DNA of 17,677 bases from Desulfuromonas sp. SDB. GTDB lineage: Bacteria > SDB-A. The stretch spans positions 1 through 17,677 of the forward strand of contig LKUE01000013.1 in the NCBI GenBank assembly GCA_001412365.1. Reading direction: 5' to 3'. This document shows, one piece after another, positions 6,871 to 14,085 of the stretch (the first letter of the stretch is position 1; every line of letters starts with the position of its first letter). The notes under the pieces were generated by a model. The model saw only the letters and a list, made by a program, of their open reading frames with translations. It had not been told where the DNA came from and searched no databases. Both the position numbers and the translations under genes were made by a program.

Positions 6871-7155
6871 ATGTCTGAAAAACACACCATTGAAGCGATA
6901 ATTGACGGAAAGAGGATGACCATTAAGGTTGAACATGATCTGGCTATCGCCCATCAAGCTATTGACATGGTTCAAAAACAAATAAAAGATATTAAAGAAA
7001 GTTCCTATGCTCCCATGAAAAGAGAGGATTTGTATTTAATAACCGCAATGAACCTGGCTGGAGAATTAATCAAAGCCATTCATAAAACCTCTACTTATGA
7101 GCAGGAATTTGATGCGGAATTAAAAAAAATTGATCAGGCAATAAAAAACAATTAA
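6871..7155 (+). CDS. zapA: Cell division protein ZapA
   Basis: ZapA binds FtsZ and cross-links protofilaments to stabilise the Z-ring. This 94-residue protein shows the family plan: a short beta hairpin at the N-terminus (I-E-A-I-I-D-G-K-R-M-T-I-K-V), a linker, then a long helix with Y-L-I-T-A-M-N-L-A-G-E-L (about 55-66), corresponding to the usual A-A-L-N-L-A-x-E-L segment, and a C-terminal coiled-coil tail. It starts three bases after the coiled-coil gene with no clear ribosome binding site, so translation is probably coupled. In many bacteria zapA lies near pheST and the ribosomal genes, and the position after rplT fits that. Its stop codon overlaps the convergent murI stop. Confidence 0.85.
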   Translation: MSEKHTIEAIIDGKRMTIKVEHDLAIAHQAIDMVQKQIKDIKESSYAPMKREDLYLITAMNLAGELIKAIHKTSTYEQEFDAELKKIDQAIKNN

Positions 7156-7964
7156 CCAGGAAAATTGCCTTCACGCTGGATATGCGAAATCGGCTCTCCT
7201 AAAAATCTTTCAGCCATTCCCACAAAGTTTGGAGGAATATCACTTAAATAAAATTTATGGCTTCCCCGGTTTTGCCTGGGGGAAATCAACTGGAGGTCAA
7301 CTAATAATTGCTTTACTTGACGGGCAGTCTGCTCTGCGGAATCAATTAATTCCACTTCATTTCCCGCTACTCTTTTAATTGTCTCCTTAAGCAGGGGATA
7401 ATGGGTACACCCTAAAACTAAAGTGTCAATTTTCTGAGCCAGTAAGGGGGCAAGATATTGACGGGCAGTTAATATAGCAATTTCAGTATTTTCCCATCCT
7501 TCTTCAACCAGAGGAACAAATAAGGGGCAAGCCTGGGAGAAAATCATTACTTCACTATTAAAGTTGCGTATTTTCTGAGGATAGGAATTAGTTTTAATTG
7601 TTGCGGTAGTCCCAATAACTCCCACTTTATTTTTCCTGGTATGTAATGCCGCTGCCTTTGCTCCCGGTTCCAAAACTCCGATTATGGGGAGAGAATAATT
7701 ATCTAATAAAATTTCCAGGGCAGTGGAAGATACCGTATTACACCCCACTACGATCAGCTTTACATCCTTGGAGATTAAAAACTCAGTATCCTCCCTGGCA
7801 AAATTTATAATAGTTTGAGTGGATTTTGTTCCATAAGGAACCCTGGCAGTATCACCAAAATACAGGATATCTTCATGGGGAAGTAATTCCCGCAATGCTT
7901 TTACTACAGTTAAGCCGCCCACCCCGGAGTCAAATACTCCAATTGGTTTTAGATCTATTCCCAT
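7152..7964 (-). CDS. murI: Glutamate racemase
   Basis: MurI converts L-glutamate to D-glutamate for peptidoglycan. The 270-residue protein has the full set of motifs. [12 protein letters not shown] (8-19) includes the active-site Asp12, G-D-T-A-R-V-P-Y-G (37-45) follows, the first catalytic Cys75 lies in G-C-N-T-V-S, and the second catalytic Cys186 lies in L-G-C-T-H-Y-P-L-L with the usual neighbouring His188. The first Cys motif has Val where many family members have Ala, which should be harmless. The start overlaps the end of smpB by 10 bases, so it is translated as the last gene of the leftward operon. The stop shares the bases TTAA with the end of zapA on the other strand. Confidence 0.95.
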
Positions 7965-8401
7965 TTTTTTCTTCTCAGAGACCTTTCCACATCTCTTTTC
8001 TTAATTGCTTCCCTTTTATCGTACAATTTTTTTCCTTTAGCCAGGGCAATTTCAACCTTAATTAAATTCCGGTCATTAATGTAGACAGATAAAGGTACGG
8101 CAGTAAGCCCCTGCAGTTCCAGTTTTTTTTTAATCTTTCTAATTTCCCTTTGATTCAACAGAAGTTTTCTTTTTCTGCGGGGATCGGGGGAATAAGCGGC
8201 AGATTTATCAAATACCGGTATGGTTACATCAATCAGCCATACTTCCTCATTGAGGATTCGGACATAGCCTTCCTGGAGACTGCATCCATGGGATCGAAGG
8301 GATTTGACCTCTGAACCAATTAATACAATCCCCGCCTCCATTGTTTCCATAATATGATAATTATGTCTGGCTTTCCTATTTCTGCTGATTACTTTCTTCA
8401 T
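7955..8401 (-). CDS. smpB: SsrA-binding protein (tmRNA-binding protein)
   Basis: SmpB brings tmRNA to stalled ribosomes for trans-translation. From the ATG at 8401 the protein has 148 residues, the normal length. It shows N-R-K-A-R-H-N-Y, the G-S-E-V-K-S-L-R motif, the P-R-R-K-R-K-L-L-L loop, [13 protein letters not shown], and a basic C-terminal tail that mimics the missing mRNA and anticodon arm. A TTG at 8437 would add 12 residues with no family support, so the ATG is preferred; a weak GAGAGAAG lies before it. It overlaps yhbY by 26 bases upstream and murI by 10 bases downstream. The tmRNA gene itself was not seen in this window. Confidence 0.93.
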
Positions 8402-8663
8402 CTTCTCTCTTGCGGTATAGTACAATTTTCCTGCCAATTAACTGCACAACTTGTGAATTTGTCTTATCTGCAATAAGGTCAGCGCAATCTCTGCAGTCCA
8501 GGGGGCAGTTCCTGCCCACTGCTATTTTAATAAGTTCTCTTGCTTTTAAAGCCCGGTCAATTTCTGACAGAAATATATCAGTAATTCCCATTTTACCAAT
8601 GGTGAAAATGGGCTGCACCTTCATCGCTTTAACCATGAGTTCCCTTCTTAACTTTTTATCCAT
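8376..8663 (-). CDS. yhbY: YhbY/CRM-domain RNA-binding protein
   Basis: This 95-residue protein is a single CRM domain, an RNA-binding fold associated with 50S precursor particles in bacteria. It contains the key loop I-G-K-M-G-I-T (22-28, the GxxG-type RNA-contact loop), then [10 protein letters not shown] and the closing [12 protein letters not shown]. Cys residues at about 53, 57 and 60 (C-P-L-D-C-R-D-C) are unusual for this small family. The start forms a TAATG junction with the stop of the lysine-ketoglutarate reductase gene, so translation is coupled. It sits in a run with smpB and murI, and the association of yhbY with smpB makes sense as ribosome assembly and rescue. Confidence 0.88.
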
Positions 8664-9976
8664 TAAACATTTTCCTCCGGTAAATATTCCCGAAGATGGT
8701 CATAGGGAGAAGTCAGCAATCCCTGGTGGGCAATTACTGCCTTTTTCAACTGATCAGACAGACTTAACTCTTCTAATTTTTTTTGATAATCAACTTTAAC
8801 CAGGTCCGGGATTAAATTAACCAGTACATGGCTAAACGCACCCGATGATTCAACCGGTAACTCACTGGGCAAAATATCGTTTGCCAGTACTACCGGACCG
8901 TGACCTTTGACTCCGTCAACTGTTTTTTGCAGTTGAGTATCAAAAACATAGACAGGATTGTCTGCTGAAGTAACCTTGGTATTTATTTCAATACCCCCTT
9001 CAATATCACAACTTATATCCCCAATGACCTGAAGTTTAGGCTCCGGCTGCTGATATAATCTAATGACCTGTTCCCTGGTAACAAGCCGGGGGTATCTTTC
9101 ATCCCAATAAGAACCATTTATAATGACATTTAATTTATCCAGGTACTTATCAAAAACACCACGGTATTTCTGGGGATAATCGTAGTATTCCTGCAGGTCG
9201 AATTCACCGGGATTATTAATATTTTCCACCAGGTCATATTCATGAAAAACGGTGGTGATGAAGTGATGATCAGACCAGGAATCAGGTGATTCCAGGATTG
9301 CTTCCGGTTTAACTCTGATTTCCGGAAGTAAGGATATTATCTCCTGAGCTCCTTCTGATACATGGCCGTAGCCTACAAAAGCAATAATCAGAGGTTTTAA
9401 ATTATCACTTATCCCACCCTCTGCAATTTTATTGCCAATGTGGTGGATATGCTGCTTTGCCTGGTTAAGGTTGTCATATTCCCAAGCCCGTTTAACTTCT
9501 ATCAGGGGGCTGTTCATTCCCAAATAAGCCAGGCGTTGTCCTAACCCCCACAGAGTATCAATAGCGCCGGCTAGACCAGCATAATGCCCAAAAAAGATCA
9601 GCCGTTGTCCTTTTGTATTGGAAATCAATTCATAGTCAATTAAAGTTATCTTTTTTGACAATATTTTCTTAAGCATGGGCATGTTGTAAGACTGACCTTT
9701 GATAGTATGGGAAAAGAACAGATAAACCTTATCTTCCAGCAATAATTCAGGTTTGACTTCCTTAATCCCTAAAATAATATCTGCAGGGGACAGATCATCT
9801 ACAATTTGAGCCCCCGCTTTTTTATATTGATGCTCTGGGAATATCCGGTATTCAGAAGGCTGCACCATAATTTTATAACCTTGAGCAGTTAATTTTTCCA
9901 CATCCTCAGGGATTAAGGGAGCGCGTTTCTCCCACAAGCCTTTATCTTCTCTTCTCATTCCAATTATTTTATCCAT
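8663..9976 (-). CDS. Lysine-ketoglutarate reductase (saccharopine-forming), LOR/SDH family
   Basis: This 437-residue protein matches the N-terminal half of animal and plant AASS/LKR-SDH, which joins L-lysine and 2-oxoglutarate into saccharopine using NADPH. Visible landmarks are the alanine-dehydrogenase-like N-domain (R-R-E-D-K-G-L-W-E-K-R-A-P-L, 8-21), F-F-S-H-T-I-K-G-Q (87-95), I-D-Y-E (113-116), F-G-x2-A-G-x-A-G (129-137), the nucleotide-binding loop V-G-Y-G-H-V-S-E-G-A (201-210), I-N-G-S-Y-W-D-E-R-Y-P-R-L-V-T (286-300) and I-G-D-I-S-C-D-I-E-G-G (318-328). The saccharopine-cleaving domain that is fused in eukaryotes is absent. GAGGAG lies six bases before the ATG. The gene follows the BatE-like gene by nine bases and shares an operon with the ALDH7-type gene, which supports lysine catabolism. 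Confidence 0.88.
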   Translation of the reverse strand: MDKIIGMRREDKGLWEKRAPLIPEDVEKLTAQGYKIMVQPSEYRIFPEHQYKKAGAQIVDDLSPADIILGIKEVKPELLLEDKVYLFFSHTIKGQSYNMPMLKKILSKKITLIDYELISNTKGQRLIFFGHYAGLAGAIDTLWGLGQRLAYLGMNSPLIEVKRAWEYDNLNQAKQHIHHIGNKIAEGGISDNLKPLIIAFVGYGHVSEGAQEIISLLPEIRVKPEAILESPDSWSDHHFITTVFHEYDLVENINNPGEFDLQEYYDYPQKYRGVFDKYLDKLNVIINGSYWDERYPRLVTREQVIRLYQQPEPKLQVIGDISCDIEGGIEINTKVTSADNPVYVFDTQLQKTVDGVKGHGPVVLANDILPSELPVESSGAFSHVLVNLIPDLVKVDYQKKLEELSLSDQLKKAVIAHQGLLTSPYDHLREYLPEENV

Positions 9977-9985
9977 TCCGTCTCC

Positions 9986-10588
9986 TCATAACAGCATTAG
10001 ATTACTTTCCACCATCCATCCCTGCTGACCACTGATTTCTATTTTTATCCATTCTCCTCTGATTTCTTCGACTTTTACTACTACTCCTGCATCTACGTGC
10101 ATATCAGTCCTGGCACCCTGGGCTGGCTGGCTGTGCATGAAATTATCCTCAGTTACCATGGCTTTGGGCATGCTGTAATATTTTGAAACTTGCCAGTATT
10201 CCAAAACTGCTGTAACCGAAAGAAACATCAGCAGGATAAAGGTTATCACAAAAACCCGGCGTGATTTCATGATATAAACAGATGCAAAAATCAAAGAAGC
10301 AACCAACAAAATTAAATGCAACCATAATAATAAATTTTTTACCGGCTGCAAATAAACGCGGTGATCTTCTTTTAAAGGTTGATCCAGTTTCAACAAAGTA
10401 GTCCTCAGTGATTCAGTTACTTTAGAATCATAGGGATTTCTAAGATATACATAATAAAAATATCCGGCTGCTGGTCCATATTGGGATTGGTTGTAATAGT
10501 TGACGCCTTGATTATAGTAATCAGACAATCTCCCCGCAGAAGATTCCTGATTTAATAATATCGGCGCTAACACCAACAGCCAAATCAT
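9986..10588 (-). CDS. BatE-like protein: TPR, two membrane helices, SH3 domain
   Basis: This 200-residue protein has the order signal peptide (1-19), a TPR-like pair of helices (about 22-70, with Y-Y-N-Q-G-V-N-Y-Y-N-Q-S-Q-Y), two membrane helices (85-107 and 111-130) and a C-terminal bacterial SH3 domain (about 140-200, ending G-E-W-I-K-I-E-I with G-W-M-V-E). This is the architecture of BatE from the Bat aerotolerance operons of Bacteroidetes and relatives, where it is an inner-membrane protein with its soluble parts in the periplasm. Here no batA-batD neighbours are present. Instead it lies between two lysine-catabolism genes, 32 bases after the ALDH gene and nine before the LKR gene. AGGAG precedes the ATG. 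The function in this setting is unknown. Confidence 0.7.
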   Translation of the reverse strand: MIWLLVLAPILLNQESSAGRLSDYYNQGVNYYNQSQYGPAAGYFYYVYLRNPYDSKVTESLRTTLLKLDQPLKEDHRVYLQPVKNLLLWLHLILLVASLIFASVYIMKSRRVFVITFILLMFLSVTAVLEYWQVSKYYSMPKAMVTEDNFMHSQPAQGARTDMHVDAGVVVKVEEIRGEWIKIEISGQQGWMVESNLMLL

Positions 10589-10620
10589 GATTAAACTCTC
10601 CTCATAAATATATTAGATTA

Positions 10621-12147
10621 TCAGTCTTTTATAAATTCAATGCCTTGAGCCAGAGGAAGCTCTTCACCGTAGTTAATGCTAACTGTCTGCCTTCTCATAT
10701 ACCCTTTCCAGGCATCTGAACCGGATTCTCTTCCTCCTCCTGTTTCTTTTTCTCCTCCGAACGCACCGCCGATTTCCGCTCCGCTGGTGGATGTATTGAC
10801 ATTAGCAATACCGCAATCACTTCCCTGGGCAGAAAGGAATTTTTCAGAATATCTAAGGTTATTGGTAATTATTGCTGAAGATAATCCTTGAGGGACATCA
10901 TTGTGATATTGCAGTGCTTCTTCCACAGAGGATACCTTCATAACATAAAGAATTGGCACAAATGTTTCTTCTTTGGTGATGGGAGCTCCTTTTTCAATTT
11001 CCACGATGGTAGGTTCAACATAAAAACCTGGATTATCTACAACCTTGCCTCCCTGGATGATCTTTCCATTCTGAGTTTTTATCTTATCTAAAGCATGGAG
11101 GTATTGATCCACCGCCCCCTGATTAATTAAAGGTCCGCAGGTGGTTTTCTCATCCAGGGGATCCCCTATTACCGTCCACTGCTGATAAGCCCTGATTAAT
11201 TTATCCATAAACTGATCATAAATTTTTTCATGGAGAAAAATTCTCCGGGTAGTTGTACATCTCTGTCCGGCGGTTCCCACCGCCCCAAAAAATATTGCTC
11301 TCCGGGCGATTTCCAAATCTGCATCTTCCATCACTATTGCAGCATTATTACCGCCTAATTCCAGAATTGTTCTTCCCAATCTTGCCGCAACTCTCTGCGC
11401 CACTTTTTTCCCGGTGGGAATTGAGCCAGTAACACTGACCATGGGAATCCTGATATCATCACTCATTTTATTGCCCACCAAACTACCCGCTCCCACCATC
11501 AAAGCGATAATGTCAGGATAACCCTGTTCGGTGATAACTTCAGATACAATGCGATGAGTGGCAATGGCGGTGAGAGGAGTCTGGGAAGAAGGTTTCCACA
11601 ACACAGTATCTCCGCAAACCAGAGCAATCATGGCATTCCATGCCCAAACTGCTACCGGAAAGTTAAATGCGGTTACCACCCCCACTGGTCCGATAGGAAG
11701 CCACTGTTCCAGAATTCTATGCTGCCGGCGTTCTGACTGCAAAGTGGGACCGGAAAGAGATCGGGATAAACCTACTGCATAATCAGCAATGTCAATCATC
11801 TCCTGAACTTCTCCCAGTCCCTCCTGGATTATTTTACCGCATTCCAAGGTTACTAATTTCCCCAATACTTCCTTGTTTTCTCTAAGCTTGAGACCGATTT
11901 TTCTTACCAGTTCTCCCCGTTCCGGTGCAGGGACCATCCTCCATACCTGAAAAGACTGCTGAAGTGACTGAACCGCCTGTTCATAGTCTTGTTCAGTGGC
12001 TAAACTTACCGAAGCTAATACCTGCTGGTTGGCTGGATTTAAAGACTTAATTGTCTGTTTTCCCTGAGCACTCACCCATTCCCCTAACTTATAGGAAACA
12101 CCGCTATTTAACTCAGAAATGCCAATCTTTTTCAGTACATCATTCAT
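10621..12147 (-). CDS. Alpha-aminoadipic semialdehyde / piperideine-6-carboxylate dehydrogenase (ALDH7 family)
   Basis: This 508-residue enzyme closely follows ALDH7A1 (antiquitin) and bacterial AmaB, which oxidise alpha-aminoadipic semialdehyde, the open form of piperideine-6-carboxylate, to alpha-aminoadipate with NAD+. Catalytic elements are F-N-F-P with Asn162, K-P-S-S for cofactor binding (185-188), Glu263 in L-E-L-G-G-N-N and the nucleophile Cys297 in G-Q-R-C-T-T. ALDH7-specific stretches are G-S-D-C-G-I-A-N-V-N, S-G-A-E-I-G-G-A-F-G-G-E-K and a C-terminal L-P-L-A-Q-G-I-E-F. GGAGG is seven bases before the ATG. It heads the leftward transcript with a BatE-like gene and LKR behind it, which strengthens the lysine-degradation assignment. 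Tandem 11-base repeats lie just upstream. Confidence 0.9.
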   Translation of the reverse strand: MNDVLKKIGISELNSGVSYKLGEWVSAQGKQTIKSLNPANQQVLASVSLATEQDYEQAVQSLQQSFQVWRMVPAPERGELVRKIGLKLRENKEVLGKLVTLECGKIIQEGLGEVQEMIDIADYAVGLSRSLSGPTLQSERRQHRILEQWLPIGPVGVVTAFNFPVAVWAWNAMIALVCGDTVLWKPSSQTPLTAIATHRIVSEVITEQGYPDIIALMVGAGSLVGNKMSDDIRIPMVSVTGSIPTGKKVAQRVAARLGRTILELGGNNAAIVMEDADLEIARRAIFFGAVGTAGQRCTTTRRIFLHEKIYDQFMDKLIRAYQQWTVIGDPLDEKTTCGPLINQGAVDQYLHALDKIKTQNGKIIQGGKVVDNPGFYVEPTIVEIEKGAPITKEETFVPILYVMKVSSVEEALQYHNDVPQGLSSAIITNNLRYSEKFLSAQGSDCGIANVNTSTSGAEIGGAFGGEKETGGGRESGSDAWKGYMRRQTVSINYGEELPLAQGIEFIKD

Positions 12148-12164
12148 AGGTCCTCCCGGTTGAT

Positions 12165-12188
12165 TTATGAGTTTTAATTATGAGTTTT
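12165..12188. repeat. Perfect tandem 11-base direct repeat (operator candidate)
   Basis: TTATGAGTTTT occurs at 12165-12175 and again at 12178-12188, separated by AA, giving a 13-base period. It lies between the ALDH7 start codon and its predicted -10 box, across the expected transcription start, where a repressor could bind. Confidence 0.6.
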
Positions 12189-12189
12189 C

Positions 12190-12219
12190 ATTTTAAGTTA
12201 TAATAATCTCCAGTGACAA
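12190..12219 (-). promoter_or_regulatory. Probable promoter of the ALDH7-LKR-murI transcript
   Basis: On the minus strand TTGTCA (12219-12214), an 18-base spacer and TAAAAT (12195-12190) resemble a sigma-70 promoter. The predicted start is near 12183, within the tandem repeat. It stands divergently beside the rfaE1 promoter. Confidence 0.45.
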
Positions 12220-12265
12220 GTAAAATAAATGTTAATCACATTGATCTAATTTTTTCAAATACAAT

Positions 12266-12293
12266 TTGGCAATTTCTGGAATTGTATTATAAA
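12266..12293 (+). promoter_or_regulatory. Promoter of rfaE1, with little or no leader
   Basis: TTGGCA (12266-12271), a 16-base spacer and TATAAA (12288-12293) form a good sigma-70-like promoter. The transcript would begin about 12299-12301, only two to four bases before the rfaE1 ATG at 12303. Confidence 0.5.
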
Positions 12294-12302
12294 ATCAAAG
12301 CT

Positions 12303-13295
12303 ATGGAAATTGCCAAAGTCAAACAAATTGTCAATAAATTCAATTCCAAGCAGGTTATGGTGATTGGGGATATTATGCTGGATGAATATATCTGGGGTAA
12401 AGTTGAGCGGATATCTCCGGAAGCACCGGTTCCAGTGGTGGATGTAATCAAGCAGTCCTTTCATTTAGGAGGAGCAGGCAATGTAGCTCATAATCTCAGA
12501 GCAATGAATGCCCAGGTTAGCTTGATTGGAGTTTTAGGAAATGATCTGGCGGGGGAACAGACCCTGGAAAAACTCAGGAATATAGGTATCTCTGAACAAG
12601 GAATTTTCATTGATGCTAACCGGACCACTACCCAAAAAACCAGGATAATCGCCCATTCCCAACATGTGGTCAGGGTGGACCGGGAAAAGAGATCCACGGT
12701 TGCTGAATCTGTTCAAAAAAAGATTTTGAACTATCTGAATAAATCAATCCACCATATTGATGGATTAATATTTGAGGATTACAACAAAGGTTTACTCTCC
12801 AAAGATCTCATCTCTGAAATTTTAAATATTGCGCAAAATCGAGACATACCTACTTTTGTAGACCCCAAGTTCGAAAATTTCTTCTCTTTTCAAAATGTGA
12901 CCTGCTTTAAACCCAATCTGAAGGAGCTGGCTCAAGCTACCGGGATAAGCACAGATAACCGATCTCAAGTAATTAAAGCCTGTCATCAGGTTATTGGAAA
13001 ACTAAACTGCAAATACCTGCTGCTCACTCTGGGGGAAAAAGGGATGCTGGTGTTTACTCCGGATCGAAAAGATCCCATTGAAGTACCCACAAAGGCAAAC
13101 CAGGTTTATGATGTAAGCGGAGCAGGAGATACAGTTATCAGCGCATTTTCCATGTCTTTTATCAGCGGAGCAGATATTCTGGAATCGGCAGTCATCGCCA
13201 GTCACGCAGCAGCAGTTCAGGTAGGCAAAATTGGAGCACAAACCGTGATCATTGATGAAATAATTGATAATTTTCATCATGATTTAAATTATTAG
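12303..13295 (+). CDS. rfaE1: D-beta-D-heptose 7-phosphate kinase (HldE N-terminal domain type)
   Basis: This PfkB-family kinase phosphorylates D-glycero-D-manno-heptose 7-phosphate at C1, a step towards ADP-heptose for the LPS core. The 330-residue protein shows V-M-V-I-G-D-I-M-L-D-E-Y (18-29), R-I-S-P-E-A-P-V-P-V (37-46), G-G-A-G-N-V-A-H-N-L (56-65), E-D-Y-N-K-G (158-163) and the C-terminal PfkB signature D-V-S-G-A-G-D-T with catalytic Asp276. The ATG at 12303 puts the first motif at the normal distance. A GTG at 12213 would add 30 residues with no family support. Neither start has a ribosome binding site, which fits a leaderless message from the promoter just upstream. The partner nucleotidyltransferase follows after eight bases. 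Confidence 0.9.
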   Translation: MEIAKVKQIVNKFNSKQVMVIGDIMLDEYIWGKVERISPEAPVPVVDVIKQSFHLGGAGNVAHNLRAMNAQVSLIGVLGNDLAGEQTLEKLRNIGISEQGIFIDANRTTTQKTRIIAHSQHVVRVDREKRSTVAESVQKKILNYLNKSIHHIDGLIFEDYNKGLLSKDLISEILNIAQNRDIPTFVDPKFENFFSFQNVTCFKPNLKELAQATGISTDNRSQVIKACHQVIGKLNCKYLLLTLGEKGMLVFTPDRKDPIEVPTKANQVYDVSGAGDTVISAFSMSFISGADILESAVIASHAAAVQVGKIGAQTVIIDEIIDNFHHDLNY

Positions 13296-13303
13296 CAGGA
13301 ACC

Positions 13304-13780
13304 ATGATAGATTTAATCTATAATTTCGATAAGCTGGATAATTTTGATGATTTGCTTCCTGAAAATGTTGAAATAGCATTTACCAATGGTTGTTATGATA
13401 TATTACATTCAGGACATGTCAGTATTTTCAAGTACTGCAAAACTTTAGCTGATTTTGTGGTGGTTGGAATAAACAGCGATACCTCGGTAACCCGATTAAA
13501 AGGACTTCTCAGACCTATTGTTGATCAACAACAACGGGCTCAAGTTGTTGCCTCGGTAAGATATGTGGATATGGTGGTGATTTTCTCAGAAGATACCCCC
13601 TATAACCTGATCAAGGCAGTTCAGCCTGATTATCTGGTCAAAGGAGGAGACTACCAGGAATCAGAAGTAGTGGGACATGATTTGGTTCCCCATACAAAAA
13701 TTTTTCCCCTTATAGAAAACTTAGGAACTACAAATATTGTTGAAAAGATTGTTCATAGATACTGTAAAAAGGAGTGTTGA
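13304..13780 (+). CDS. rfaE2: Heptose 1-phosphate adenylyltransferase (HldE C-terminal domain type)
   Basis: This 158-residue nucleotidyltransferase transfers AMP to heptose 1-phosphate, giving ADP-heptose. It shows the family motif T-N-G-C-Y-D-I-L-H-S-G-H-V (27-39) with the H-x-G-H pair at His35 and His38, then G-I-N-S-D-T-S-V (56-63), L-K-G, R-P-I-V-D and R-A-x-V-V-A-S-V-R-Y-V-D, and the later K-G-G-D-Y. In E. coli this activity is fused to the kinase as HldE. Here the two are separate adjacent genes, as in many diderms outside the Gammaproteobacteria. AGGA precedes the ATG. The stop overlaps the start of the next gene as TGATG. Confidence 0.9.
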   Translation: MIDLIYNFDKLDNFDDLLPENVEIAFTNGCYDILHSGHVSIFKYCKTLADFVVVGINSDTSVTRLKGLLRPIVDQQQRAQVVASVRYVDMVVIFSEDTPYNLIKAVQPDYLVKGGDYQESEVVGHDLVPHTKIFPLIENLGTTNIVEKIVHRYCKKEC

Positions 13781-14085
13781 TGAGAATTAAAAAACATCCC
13801 ATTCTTGAATTTCCTGTTAAAAAGAAAATCGAATTTTATTTCGAGGATAAAAAATTAGAAGCCAGAGATGGAGAATCAATTGCCGCTGCATTAATTGCCA
13901 ATAACATCAGAATTTTTCGTTTCTCTGAAAAAAAACAACGTCCCAGAGGTTTATACTGCGCGGTGGGGAAATGCGCCAGCTGTTTGATGGAAGTTGACGG
14001 CAAGCCCAATATTATGACCTGTATAACCCCGGTTAAACAGGGAATGAAAGTGAAAAGACAAAAAGGGCGGGGTGATCTGATATGA
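13780..14085 (+). CDS. 2Fe-2S subunit of a flavin amino-acid dehydrogenase complex (HcnA/SoxA N-terminal type)
   Basis: A 101-residue 2Fe-2S protein of the Fer2_4 type. The cysteines stand in a C-x4-C-x2-C-x12-C pattern (C-A-V-G-K-C-A-S-C and a later M-T-C). The upstream part has the ubiquitin-like beta-grasp sequence typical of HcnA and the N-terminal domain of sarcosine oxidase alpha subunits. It should pass electrons within the complex encoded by the next four genes. AAGGAG lies five bases before the ATG at 13780; the in-frame GTG and TTG just upstream are within the binding site. The start overlaps the rfaE2 stop, and the end overlaps the next gene by four bases (ATGA). Confidence 0.85.
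   Translation: MRIKKHPILEFPVKKKIEFYFEDKKLEARDGESIAAALIANNIRIFRFSEKKQRPRGLYCAVGKCASCLMEVDGKPNIMTCITPVKQGMKVKRQKGRGDLI

Noticed and set aside
8401-8437. TTG start at 8437 for smpB
   Set aside because: It adds 12 residues not seen in SmpB proteins; the ATG at 8401 gives the normal N-terminus.
12213-12302. GTG start at 12213 for the heptose kinase
   Set aside because: It would add 30 residues with no similarity to the family, has no ribosome binding site, and lies upstream of the best promoter.
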